Below the pieces are notes generated by a model, which was given only the letters and a program-made list of their open reading frames with translations, searched no databases and was not told where the DNA came from. 64,000 nucleotides of DNA from JANQPX01 sp041398025. Its GTDB lineage: Bacteria; Pseudomonadota; Alphaproteobacteria; Geminicoccales; Geminicoccaceae. Numbering within the stretch: the stretch's first letter is position 1; each line of letters begins with the position of its first letter. A program made the position numbers and the translations under genes. Below are positions 50,422-59,162 of this stretch, piece by piece. Location: contig JAWKVM010000018.1 in NCBI GenBank assembly GCA_041398025.1, positions 14,261-78,260 of the forward strand. Reading direction: 5' to 3'.

Positions 50422-50949
50422 ATGATCCTGAGACGGCAAGTCCTGAAAACCGCGGCAGCGTTAGGCGTCTGGTCGCTGACCAGCGGGCATACGCCGTATC
50501 GGCAGTGGCAGGTCTATCGGCGAAAGCATCTCCTGATCGGCGCCAACAAGAAGGAGCCGCCGACCTACGAGCTCGGCAAGAAGATTGCGGCCCTGCTGGT
50601 GGACGAGCTTCCCGAGAGCAGCGCGCGCGTCGCCCGGGCACCCCATGCCTGGCGGCTGGCGAGCCTGCTGACATCGGATCAGATCCAGCTCATTCTTCTG
50701 GACGACGAGGATCTGCGCGGGCTTCGCGACGGCCGGGACGGGTTCGAGGCCTTCGGGCCGACGGAGCTTCGTGTGCTGTATCGCTTCGCGGATTACTGGC
50801 TGGTCTGCAGACCCGATTTTCCCGACCAGCATGCGGCACTGGTCACCCAGGTCCTCGCCGAGCACGGCGCCGGCCTCGCCAAGCGACAGGGCTTGCCGGG
50901 CGAGGATGCACCGGTTCCCCTTCATATCGGTGTCGCCGCCGCACGTTGA
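50422..50949 (+). CDS. small exported protein, TAXI-like fragment
   Basis: The 175-residue protein has a twin-arginine-like or Sec signal (MILRRQVLKTAAALGVWSL). The mature part resembles the TAXI family of TRAP solute-binding proteins (KHLLIGANKKEPPTYELGKK and LRVLYRFADYWLVCRPDFPD) but is only about half their length. It starts 1 bp after the ureohydrolase stop, so it is co-transcribed. It might bind a ligand for the operon. Family assignment is tentative. Confidence 0.6.
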   Translation: MILRRQVLKTAAALGVWSLTSGHTPYRQWQVYRRKHLLIGANKKEPPTYELGKKIAALLVDELPESSARVARAPHAWRLASLLTSDQIQLILLDDEDLRGLRDGRDGFEAFGPTELRVLYRFADYWLVCRPDFPDQHAALVTQVLAEHGAGLAKRQGLPGEDAPVPLHIGVAAAR

Positions 50950-51052
50950 AATCGTCGCGAGTGAAAGAAAAAATTAACCTTGTCGTCTTAAGGTCGCTTC
51001 ATCGAGCGTGATCGCCGACACGGACCGGCGGTGCTGATGGAAGGATCTGACG

Positions 51053-51469
51053 ATGACGACATCCCCGGGGTCACGACAATATCGGCTCAGACTACCCTCC
51101 TCTCCTCTGGCCCAAGCCAAAGGGCGCGGGTCGGCCCTTCCGATCACGCTTTATATCAAAGGCGGGCTGCTCATGGCGTTCGGTCCCGAGGGAGATCCGG
51201 TCCCGGCAAGCCTGGCCAGGGACGTCTGCGCCGAGGCGGACGTGAAGCGCCTTCGCCTGAGAAACGGCATCTCCGTCGACTGTCAGCGAGCCCTTGCGGT
51301 CCTGGAGGCGCAGCAGCGCGGCAAGCTTTCGAAGACGCCGAGCAACCGCTGGATCGAGGCCATGCTCGGCATCGCCGGCAGCTTCGAGCCGACGCCGGAG
51401 GCCCTTCTCGAGCGGGAACCGAACGATGCCATGCCGCCGGAGCCCGAAAGCCTGCCTCAGGTGCGATAG
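51053..51469 (+). CDS. hypothetical protein
   Basis: A 138-residue frame is preceded by GGAAGGATCTGACG. It contains MAFGPEGDPVPASLARDVCAE and no signal or membrane helix. It is convergent with the aldolase gene and overlaps it by 13 bp. No family is recognised. The ribosome site is the main support. Confidence 0.4.
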   Translation: MTTSPGSRQYRLRLPSSPLAQAKGRGSALPITLYIKGGLLMAFGPEGDPVPASLARDVCAEADVKRLRLRNGISVDCQRALAVLEAQQRGKLSKTPSNRWIEAMLGIAGSFEPTPEALLEREPNDAMPPEPESLPQVR

Positions 51470-52203
51470 TCCGGCTCGTCTTCATCCAGCAGGCGCTTGA
51501 GTTCGGCAAAATGCTTCTCGGCGAGTCCCGGATAGGTGGCCCATTGATCCGCCGTCCTGCGCGCGACTTCGTCCGAGAGCAGGCGAAGCGGCTTGCCGGT
51601 CATGTAGGCCGTCACCAGCGTCCGGGCGGCACGCTCGACATAGTAGAGCGCGTCGAAGGCGCTGCCGACCGTTTCGCCGATGACCATGATCCCGTGGTTG
51701 CCCATCATCAGCACCGACTTGTTCCCAAGCTTGGCAGCGAGGCGATCGCCTTCCTCGTCGCCAAGCGCCATGCCGCCGAAGCCGTCGTCAAGGGCGATCT
51801 GACCGTAGAAGCGTGCGGTCGTCTGATCGATCGGATAGATGGTGCTGTCGGCGAGCGACGCGAGAACCGTCGTGTATTTCGGATGGGCGTGCAGGACGCA
51901 GCGTGCCTGGGGCAGGCTGGCGTGCATACGGCCATGCAGGGTCCAGGCCGTCGGATCCGGCGCGTCCTGTGCGTTCATCGTTTGCGGATCGTCCGCATCC
52001 AGCAGCAGCAGCTCCGAGGCTCTGATCCGGCTGAAATGACGGGAGTCGGGATTCATCAAGAAGCGCCTGCCGTCGCCGGAGACCGCGAGACTGTAGTGGT
52101 TGGCGACACCCTCATGCATGTTCAGCCTGGCCGTCCAGCGAAACGCGGCCGCGAGATCGGCGCGCGCCTCCGTCAAAGCACCCTCATCAAGGTCTGCCGT
52201 CAT
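51457..52203 (-). CDS. class II aldolase/adducin-family protein
   Basis: The roughly 248-residue protein has the class II aldolase fold. It has the phosphate-type loop HEGVANHYSLAV, zinc ligands in VLHAHPKYTT, the downstream His in GNHGIMV, and an active-site acidic residue. It would cleave or epimerise a small hydroxy-acid or sugar-phosphate. ATG 52203 is preferred over GTG 52212 because GGGTGAGG lies just upstream. It is the last gene of the minus-strand cluster that begins with the GntR regulator. The substrate may be the compound imported by the tripartite transporter. Confidence 0.88.
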   Translation of the reverse strand: MTADLDEGALTEARADLAAAFRWTARLNMHEGVANHYSLAVSGDGRRFLMNPDSRHFSRIRASELLLLDADDPQTMNAQDAPDPTAWTLHGRMHASLPQARCVLHAHPKYTTVLASLADSTIYPIDQTTARFYGQIALDDGFGGMALGDEEGDRLAAKLGNKSVLMMGNHGIMVIGETVGSAFDALYYVERAARTLVTAYMTGKPLRLLSDEVARRTADQWATYPGLAEKHFAELKRLLDEDEPDYRT

Positions 52204-52315
52204 TCGCCTCACCCATTGCCGCCGTGATCCGCAGGCTCATCGGAGCCCGCCTCCATTCTACCAAGCTAGTCTGCAGCGGGCGGCTGCCAAGCCCGCGAGC
52301 GCCAGCGCGCATCGA

Positions 52316-53833
52316 TCAGGCCGTCGCCTCGCTGCGCTTGGATCTGCCGCGGAACAGTTTCACCAGCGGCAGGAGGATCAGCACGATCGCCACCACCATG
52401 ATCAGCCCGCTGATCGGCCGGGAGAAGAAGATCGTCGGATCACCCTGCGACAGCAGCAGCGACTGGCGCATGGCAGGCTCCGCGATCGGGCCGAGGACGA
52501 TGGCGAGCACGGCGGGGGCCACCGGATAGTCGAGCTTGCGAAGCAGATAGCCGACCACGCCGAAGATCAGCATCAGCCACAGGTCGTGCATGGTCTGGGT
52601 CGGCGCATAGCCGCCGACGATGCAGAGCGTGAAGATCACCGGGGCGAGGATGGTGAACGGCATGGTGAGCACGCGCACGAACAGCGGAATGAAGGCGAGG
52701 TTGATGATCAGGCTGAAAATGTTGGCGATATAGAGCGAGCCGATCAGGCCCCAGACGAAATCCGGATGTTCGGTGAACAGCAGCGGACCCGGGCGCAGGC
52801 CCCAGATGATCATGCCGCCAAGCAGGATGGCCGTCGTCGGCGAGCCCGGAATGCCGAGCGTGATCATCGGCAGCATGGAGCCGGTGGAGGCGGCGTTGTT
52901 GGCGCTCTCCGGTGCGGCGACACCCGCGGGATTGCCCTTGCCGAAGCTGTCGCTGTCCTTGGCGAAGGTCTTGGTGAGCCCATAGGCCATGAGCGAGGCC
53001 GGCGTGGCACCGGCCGCCGGCAGCATGCCGACGAAATAGCCGAGCAGACCGGACAGCGAGGTAATTCCGAAGAACTTCCGGAAACCCAGCATGTTCTGCC
53101 AGACGCTGGCAAGCGTGGTCTTGACCTTGTGCACGACGACATTGCCGCCGGTCTGCTCGAGGGTCCAGAGCATCTCGCCGATGCCGTAGATGCCGATGGC
53201 CAGCACGAGGAAGTTGATGCCGTGCATGAAGCCCGGCAATTCGAAGAAGATGAGCCGCGGACGACCGCTGATGATATCGAGGCCGATGGTGGCGAGCACG
53301 AGGCCGATCAGGATGGAAAAGATGGTCTTCGGGATATCGTCCGAGCCCAGCCCGACGAAGGTCGCGAACGCCAGCATCATCAGCGCGAACTCTTCCGGCG
53401 GACCGAAGCGAAGGGCGAACTTGGCGAGCGGCGGTGCGAACAGGGTGAACAGGATCACCGACAGCGTGCCGCCGATGAACGACGCGGTCGCGGCGGTCAC
53501 CAGGGCGGTGTCCGCCTTGCCCTGGGTCGCGAGCGGCCGGCCGTCGAAGACCGTTGCGACCGCTGTCGAGGCGCCTGGTATGCCCAAGGTTATAGAGCTG
53601 ATCGCGCCACCATACATGGCGCCGTAGTAGATCGCGGCGAGAAAGATGATCGCGGCGTTCGGCGGCACCAGGAAGGTGAGCGGCAGGAGGATCGCGACGC
53701 CGTTGACCGAGCCGAGGCCGGGGAGTGCTCCGATCAGCAGACCGAGGGCGCAGCCGACAATCAGCATGAACAGATTGATCGGATGCAGCGCCTCGGCAAA
53801 GCCGCCGAGCAAATGGCCGATGATGTCTTCCAT
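52316..53833 (-). CDS. tctA: tripartite tricarboxylate transporter large membrane subunit (TctA)
   Basis: The 505-residue protein has about 11-12 helices and the TctA signature segments GALPGLGSVNGVAILLPLTF, AIYYGAMYGGAISSITLGIPG and MLPMITLGIPGSPTTAILLGGM. It is the translocating subunit of a TTT uptake system that works with TctB and the periplasmic TctC. All three are encoded here in the order C-B-A. Substrates of TTT systems are carboxylates; position beside oxalate genes suggests a dicarboxylate. Confidence 0.96.
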   Translation of the reverse strand: MEDIIGHLLGGFAEALHPINLFMLIVGCALGLLIGALPGLGSVNGVAILLPLTFLVPPNAAIIFLAAIYYGAMYGGAISSITLGIPGASTAVATVFDGRPLATQGKADTALVTAATASFIGGTLSVILFTLFAPPLAKFALRFGPPEEFALMMLAFATFVGLGSDDIPKTIFSILIGLVLATIGLDIISGRPRLIFFELPGFMHGINFLVLAIGIYGIGEMLWTLEQTGGNVVVHKVKTTLASVWQNMLGFRKFFGITSLSGLLGYFVGMLPAAGATPASLMAYGLTKTFAKDSDSFGKGNPAGVAAPESANNAASTGSMLPMITLGIPGSPTTAILLGGMIIWGLRPGPLLFTEHPDFVWGLIGSLYIANIFSLIINLAFIPLFVRVLTMPFTILAPVIFTLCIVGGYAPTQTMHDLWLMLIFGVVGYLLRKLDYPVAPAVLAIVLGPIAEPAMRQSLLLSQGDPTIFFSRPISGLIMVVAIVLILLPLVKLFRGRSKRSEATA

Positions 53834-53867
53834 AGACGTTTTCCTCCAGCGCCCGGCAGCCCGGCGA

Positions 53868-54371
53868 TCAGTAGATCAGATCGTAGATCGGATAGAACAG
53901 CGGCTCCGAGATCCCCTTCGGCAGGGAGATGGTGAGCGCCCATTCGAACAGGCAGAACACGATGACCACCGTGGCAAGGGTGATCGCCAGGGTCATCAGC
54001 CAGCCATGGCCGCCCATGAATCGGATGTAGAAGATCAGGAACGCCATCAGTCCGAAGTAGATGCCGACCCACTGGGTCAGGATGAGCAGCAGCGCCAGGG
54101 CAAGGACCGTAAGGCCGATCATGGTCAGCGCCGTCGAGGGAATGAAGACGTCCGTCGAGCGGCTTTCCGGCGTGGCGCGCGTGAACCAGCGGACGATGGT
54201 GAACAGGCAGCAGATCAGCATGCCGCTCGCCAGCCAGAACGGCCAGGCGCCGGCGCCCGGCCCGCGGTCCTTCACCCAGCCGATATTGAGCTCGGCAGCC
54301 TTGACCATAAACGCGATCGACAGCGCCGCCATCAGCACGGCCATCACGATCTCCGCGGTCCGCACGGTCAT
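53868..54371 (-). CDS. tctB: tripartite tricarboxylate transporter small membrane subunit (TctB)
   Basis: The 167-residue protein has four hydrophobic helices and the TctB layout, with GWVKDRGPGAGAWPFWLASGM after the first helix and a helix-rich end. TctB is required for transport but its exact job is not settled. It lies 34 bp upstream of tctA in the same direction. Confidence 0.92.
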   Translation of the reverse strand: MTVRTAEIVMAVLMAALSIAFMVKAAELNIGWVKDRGPGAGAWPFWLASGMLICCLFTIVRWFTRATPESRSTDVFIPSTALTMIGLTVLALALLLILTQWVGIYFGLMAFLIFYIRFMGGHGWLMTLAITLATVVIVFCLFEWALTISLPKGISEPLFYPIYDLIY

Positions 54372-54469
54372 CTCATCGCTCCGTCACACCGACATGCAGA
54401 ATGATTTGTGAAACTGGTTCGGAAAGACCGGGACCGCCGGTCGGCAGTCCCGGTCGTCCGTCGATCGAC

Positions 54470-55459
54470 TTACTCGGAGGTGATCGCGTCGGCGCCGACC
54501 TTTTCGATCAACGCTTTGTGACGCTCGAGCTGGGCGGTATGGAACGACGCGAGATCCGCACCGGCCACCCACTCGTCGCAGAACAGGCCCTCATCCGTGC
54601 AGAACTGCTGCCACTCCTCGGACTCGTAGAGGGTCTTGAAGAGATTGATGTACCATTCCTGGGCCTCGGCCGACATGCCGGGAGGTCCGTTGATCGAGCG
54701 CTGCATGTAGTACTCGATATTGTGGCCAAGCTCGTCCGCGGTCGGCACGTCCGGATAGGCCGCCATGCGCTCCGCCGTGAACTGCACGATCGGCTTGGTC
54801 TCGCCGGCGCGCATGAACTCGTTCTGCTCGGCCGGGTTGTTGACGGTGCTGTCGATCTGGTTGCCGACCAGCGCCGCCGCCACCTTGCCGCCACCCTCGA
54901 ACGGAATGTAGGTGACGTCATAGCCGAACTCGGCCTCCATCATCGCGGTCAGGATGCTGTCCTCCTGACCCGATCCGGTGCCGCCGACCTTCCAGTCCTT
55001 GCCCTTGGCCGACACCTCGGCGACATAGCTGTCGAGGTCGGTGATCTCCTGATGCTGGACATTCACCCAGAGAAGGAACGTGTCGAGCGCCATGCGCCCG
55101 ATCGGCGTGAAGGTGGTGATGTCGATGCCGAGACCATCCTGGATGATGGGCGTGGTGTAGAAGCTGTTCAGCGTCACCAGCAGGGTGTGGTCATCACCGG
55201 CCTTGCTGTTGATATAGGCCAGCGCTTCCGCCCCCGAGCCGCCCGCCTTGTTGATCGGAATGAAGGGCCGTGGCGACAGGTCCTTCTGCTCGATCAGGCC
55301 CTGCAGCAGACGGGCGATCTGATCGGCACCACCGCCGGTGCCGGCCATGATGATGAACTCGACCGGCTTTTTCGGCGACCATTCGGCGGCGGCATCCGTG
55401 GCGAGGCCGCTGCCCAGACCTACGGCGAGTATCGTGCCGAGGAGCAATCCATTTCGCAT
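54470..55459 (-). CDS. tctC: tripartite tricarboxylate transporter substrate-binding protein (TctC/Bug)
   Basis: The roughly 329-residue periplasmic protein has a signal peptide (LLLGTILAVGLGSGLATDAAA). Bug-family features include KPVEFIIMAGTGGGADQIAR near the N-terminus and DWKVGGTGSGQEDSI in the ligand loop. These proteins bind carboxylates through two water-mediated loops. ATG 55459 is preferred over an upstream TTG. It leads the transporter genes and lies 155 bp downstream of the Usp gene. Confidence 0.93.
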   Translation of the reverse strand: MRNGLLLGTILAVGLGSGLATDAAAEWSPKKPVEFIIMAGTGGGADQIARLLQGLIEQKDLSPRPFIPINKAGGSGAEALAYINSKAGDDHTLLVTLNSFYTTPIIQDGLGIDITTFTPIGRMALDTFLLWVNVQHQEITDLDSYVAEVSAKGKDWKVGGTGSGQEDSILTAMMEAEFGYDVTYIPFEGGGKVAAALVGNQIDSTVNNPAEQNEFMRAGETKPIVQFTAERMAAYPDVPTADELGHNIEYYMQRSINGPPGMSAEAQEWYINLFKTLYESEEWQQFCTDEGLFCDEWVAGADLASFHTAQLERHKALIEKVGADAITSE

Positions 55460-55613
55460 CTTCAACGTCGTTCTCCCTTTCTTCGTTAAGCGCTCTGACC
55501 TGATACGTCGTTCTGTCCGACATCACGTCGGAGCTTATGAGCCTCGCCGACCCTTCGACGAAGGCTTTTGCAATGCCGCTCTGTGGTCGTTCTGCTTGAT
55601 CGCCTCCCTCGAT

Positions 55614-56480
55614 TCAGTGGGTCATGAAAACCGGCAGATCGGCATGGTCGATCAGATGGCGGGTCACCCCGCCCATGACCAGTTCCCGCAGCCGGTTTTG
55701 GCTATAGGCGCCGATCAGCAGCGAATCGGCGCCGGCGGACGCCGCCTCGGCCAGCAAGGTCTGGCCGACATGGTGGGCATCCGCCTTGGGCTGACGCAGA
55801 TCCGCCTGAATGCCGTGAGCCTGCAGATATTCGACCAGAGCGTGGCCGCTGAGCGGCATCGGCTGGCCGGTGTTGACCGCGATCACCGTGACGTCCGAAG
55901 CCGCGGTGAGCAGAGGCATCGCGACCGCGATCGCGCGCGAGGTCTCGGTGCTGCCATGCCAGCCGATCGCCATGCGCTGGCCCACCTCGGCGGCCGGTTT
56001 CGGCGGCACCATCAGCAGCAGGCGTCCGGTCTCGTAAAGCGCCGCCTCCAGCGTGCCGTAGCCGAGATTGCGTGCCTTGTCCGGCCTGGCGAGCACGATC
56101 ACGTCGGTCAGCCGGCCGAGCCGGCCGACGACCGCCGGCTGCTTGCCGGTCTCCTCATGCCAGGCGATCGACAGACGGTCCGCCGGCGGCTGCTGATCGT
56201 CCTGCACCAGCACCATGTCGTGGCCGCTGCAATAGGCCTGAAAAACCTCCTTCAGCTCGCGCTCGGCGGAGTCCGCCACCAGATCGGCCGAGGCCGCCAG
56301 ATGCTCCTTGACCGAGGCCGGCACCACGACGCCGAAGGGCAGCATGTCGTCGGCGCGCGGCCGGCAGTGCACGACGTCGACATGGCCGTCGAAGCGTTTG
56401 GCGAGAGCGACCGCATGGCTGAGCAGGGCTTCATGCTTGCCGTCCCCGCGCACCGGCACCATGATCTTGCACACGCTCAT
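55614..56480 (-). CDS. tandem universal stress protein (UspA family)
   Basis: The 288-residue protein contains two Usp domains (about 1-145 and 150-288). The first starts CKIMVPVRGDGKHEALLSHAVALAKRF-like, and the second ends with SLLIGAYSQNRLRELVMGGVTRHLI, close to the ATP-binding G-2x-G-9x-G(S/T) motif. It lies 28 bp downstream of fhs. A role in stress tolerance during oxalate use is a guess. Confidence 0.88.
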   Translation of the reverse strand: MSVCKIMVPVRGDGKHEALLSHAVALAKRFDGHVDVVHCRPRADDMLPFGVVVPASVKEHLAASADLVADSAERELKEVFQAYCSGHDMVLVQDDQQPPADRLSIAWHEETGKQPAVVGRLGRLTDVIVLARPDKARNLGYGTLEAALYETGRLLLMVPPKPAAEVGQRMAIGWHGSTETSRAIAVAMPLLTAASDVTVIAVNTGQPMPLSGHALVEYLQAHGIQADLRQPKADAHHVGQTLLAEAASAGADSLLIGAYSQNRLRELVMGGVTRHLIDHADLPVFMTH

Positions 56481-56508
56481 CGACCGGCCTCCCCTGCCTC
56501 TGCGGTCA

Positions 56509-58182
56509 TCAGAACAGTCCCTCGATCTGGCCGTCCTCGTTCAGGTAGATGTTGTTGGCAGAAGGAATGCGCGGCAGGCCGGGCATGGTCATGATCGCGC
56601 CGGTCACGGCGACGATGAATTCCGCACCGGCCGACAGACGAAGTTCGCGGATCGGCACGGTGAAGCCCGTGGGTGCGCCCTTCAGGTCCGGATCGGTCGA
56701 GAAGCTGTATTGGGTCTTGGCCATGCACACCGGGAAATGGCCATAGTCCTTCTGCAGCTCCTCGAAGCGCTTTTCGATCGCGCTGTCGCAGGTGATGCCG
56801 TCGCCGCCATAGATTTTTTTGACGATGGTCTCGACCTTGTCGCGCAGCGACATGTCGTCGGGATAGAGCGGCTTGAAGTTGGCCTCGCCGCTGTCGGCAA
56901 GCTCAACCACATGCTGCGCCAGCTCCTCGGTGCCGGCGCCGCCATCGGCCCAGTGGGTCGCGACGAACGCCTTCACCCCCTCGCCTTCCGCCGCGGCCTT
57001 GACCGCCTCCAGCTCGGCGTCGGTGTCGGTGATGAAGCGGTTGATCGAGACCGTGACCGGCACGCCGAACGACTTCACGTTGCGGATATGTCTGATGAGA
57101 TTGGAGCAGCCCTCCTGGACCGCGGCGACGTTTTCCGTCCCGAGATCGCTCTTGGCCACGCCGCCATGCATTTTTAGCGCGCGGACGGTCGCGACAATGA
57201 CGGCGGCATCGGGCTTGAGCCCCGCCTTCCGGCATTTGATGTCGAAGAATTTTTCCGCGCCGAGATCCGCACCGAAGCCGGCTTCGGTGACCACGTAGTC
57301 GGCAAGCTTGAGCGCGGTCTGGGTGGCGATCACCGTGTTGCAGCCATGGGCGATGTTGGCGAACGGGCCACCATGGACGAAGGCCGGGTTGTTTTCGAGA
57401 GTCTGCACCAGGTTCGGCGCGAGCGCTTCCTTCAGCAGCACCGACATCGGGCCAGGGCCCTTGACGTCCTTCGCATAGATCGGGTTTCGCGCGCGGTCCT
57501 GGCCGATCACGATCTTGCCGAGGCGCTCGATCAGATCGTTCAGGTCGGTCGCCAGACAGAAGATCGCCATGATCTCGGAGGCGACCACGATGTCGAAGCC
57601 GTCCTCGCGCGGAAAGCCATTGGCGACGCCGCCCAGCGAGTTGGTGATCTGGCGAAGCGCCCGGTCGTTCATGTCGACCACACGCTTCCAGGCGACGCGG
57701 CGGCTGTCGATTGCGGGATCAAGGCCCCAGTAGATGTGGTTGTCGATCAGCGCGGAGAGCAGATTGTGGGCGATGCCGATCGCATGGAAGTCGCCGGTGA
57801 AGTGGAGGTTGATGTCCTCCATCGGCACAACCTGGGCATAGCCGCCGCCGGCCGCCCCGCCCTTCATGCCGAAGCAGGGGCCGAGCGATGGCTCGCGCAG
57901 GCAGATCGCGGCCTTCTTGCCGATCTTGTTCAGCCCGTCGCCGAGGCCGACCGTCGTGGTGGTCTTGCCCTCGCCCGCGGGCGTCGGCGTCACGGCGGTG
58001 GTCAGGATCAGCTTCCCGTTCGGCCGGTCCTGCAAGGACTTCACATAGTCCATGGAGAGCTTGGCTTTGTACGGGCCGTATTGCAGGAGCTGATCACCCG
58101 GAATGCCGAGCTTCGAGCCGACCTCAGCGACCGGCATCATCTTGGCTTCGCGGGCAATCTCGATATCGGTTTTGACGGCCAT
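56509..58182 (-). CDS. fhs: formate--tetrahydrofolate ligase
   Basis: The 557-residue protein is a standard Fhs with the ATP-binding loop TPTPAGEGKTTTTVGL, LREPSLGPCFGMKGGAAGGGYAQV and EAGFGADLGAEKFFDIKCR. It uses ATP to join formate to THF, giving 10-formyl-THF. In this cluster the formate would come from oxalate through formyl-CoA, so Fhs feeds oxalate carbon into serine and C1 metabolism. It follows the formyltransferase-like gene by 52 bp. Confidence 0.97.
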   Translation of the reverse strand: MAVKTDIEIAREAKMMPVAEVGSKLGIPGDQLLQYGPYKAKLSMDYVKSLQDRPNGKLILTTAVTPTPAGEGKTTTTVGLGDGLNKIGKKAAICLREPSLGPCFGMKGGAAGGGYAQVVPMEDINLHFTGDFHAIGIAHNLLSALIDNHIYWGLDPAIDSRRVAWKRVVDMNDRALRQITNSLGGVANGFPREDGFDIVVASEIMAIFCLATDLNDLIERLGKIVIGQDRARNPIYAKDVKGPGPMSVLLKEALAPNLVQTLENNPAFVHGGPFANIAHGCNTVIATQTALKLADYVVTEAGFGADLGAEKFFDIKCRKAGLKPDAAVIVATVRALKMHGGVAKSDLGTENVAAVQEGCSNLIRHIRNVKSFGVPVTVSINRFITDTDAELEAVKAAAEGEGVKAFVATHWADGGAGTEELAQHVVELADSGEANFKPLYPDDMSLRDKVETIVKKIYGGDGITCDSAIEKRFEELQKDYGHFPVCMAKTQYSFSTDPDLKGAPTGFTVPIRELRLSAGAEFIVAVTGAIMTMPGLPRIPSANNIYLNEDGQIEGLF

Positions 58183-58234
58183 GTTCGCTATCCTGTTTCG
58201 TTAATTATGTGCCGGCTCTTCAGGCTCTCGCCAG

Positions 58235-59152
58235 CTATGCTCCCAGTACATCGCCCGCCTTGAGCCCGCTTGCTGCAGCCCAGGCGGCAGCGGGTTGCTT
58301 ATCTCCGCCAGCCGGGCGGACACGCTTCACCAGGATGCGGCCCCCGACACACTGGACGGTGACGCCATCCTCCGAGACCTCGATCACCCGGCCGGACACG
58401 CCGTCGCCGTCGACACGTGCGCTGTCGAAAATGCCGAGCTCCGCGCCGTCATGGGTGGTCCAGGCGCCGGGAGCGGGATTGGTGCCGCGAATGAGGTCGT
58501 AGACCTGGCCGACAGGTTTGTGCCAATCGATCGCCGCGTGCTTCTTGGTGCAGCGCCGCTCATAGGTGGCCTGGCTCTCGTCCTGCTCGATATGGGGCGG
58601 ATTGCCGGAGCGAAAGAGGTCGCAGACTTCGAGCACGGAATCGATGGCGGCGGGATAGATCTTCTTGAAGTAGAGATCGATCACCGTGTCGTCGGGGCCG
58701 ATCGCGCACTGCCAGTTCAGGAGGACATCGCCCTCATCCAGACCGTCGGTCGGATAGAACCAGGAGAAACCGGAGCTTGTGCTCCCCATGATGATCGGCC
58801 AGTTCACGGCGGACGGTCCGCGATGCAGCGGCAGGAGCGAGGGGTGGAAGCAGATCGAGCCCAGCTTCGGCGTGTCGCGCGCGGCCTCGGGTACGAACAC
58901 GTTGACGAACGCCATGATCATCAGATCGGCGTCGTAGCTCGCAAGCTGATCCAGCGTCGCCTGATCCTTGAAATGGGCGGGCTGATGGACCGGCAGGCCC
59001 TGTTCGAGGGCGAACGCCTTGATCGGATCGACGGGCTTGCCCTCCCTGTCCGGCTCGCAATAGACGGCGACCACCTCATCGGTGCCGGCCTCCAGGAGCT
59101 TCGCGAGCGCGTCCTTGCCGAACGCCTGCTGGCCCATCACGATCACACGCAT
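58235..59152 (-). CDS. formyl-THF hydrolase/formyltransferase-like protein
   Basis: The 305-residue protein has an N-terminal formyltransferase fold with HPSLLPLHRGPSAVNW (catalytic His), the conserved Asp in TDGLDEGDVLL, and PDDTVIDLYFKKIYPAAI. A C-terminal Fmt-type domain (about 205-305) follows. The pattern is nearer to the hydrolase domain of 10-formyl-THF dehydrogenase (ALDH1L1) than to methionyl-tRNA formyltransferase. It could return formyl-THF to formate plus THF, or move the formyl group to another acceptor. It lies between frc and fhs, so a link to formyl-CoA and formate handling is likely, but the reaction is not proven. Confidence 0.85.
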   Translation of the reverse strand: MRVIVMGQQAFGKDALAKLLEAGTDEVVAVYCEPDREGKPVDPIKAFALEQGLPVHQPAHFKDQATLDQLASYDADLMIMAFVNVFVPEAARDTPKLGSICFHPSLLPLHRGPSAVNWPIIMGSTSSGFSWFYPTDGLDEGDVLLNWQCAIGPDDTVIDLYFKKIYPAAIDSVLEVCDLFRSGNPPHIEQDESQATYERRCTKKHAAIDWHKPVGQVYDLIRGTNPAPGAWTTHDGAELGIFDSARVDGDGVSGRVIEVSEDGVTVQCVGGRILVKRVRPAGGDKQPAAAWAAASGLKAGDVLGA

Positions 59153-59162
59153 AATCTATCCC

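Noticed and set aside
48102..50423. 773-residue open frame on the minus strand
   Set aside because: It spans the antisense of two clear enzymes (formamidase-like and ureohydrolase) and has the composition of a GC-rich shadow frame.
52100..53935. 611-residue open frame on the plus strand
   Set aside because: It is antisense to tctA and shows only biased composition (His, Arg, Asp, Gly repeats).
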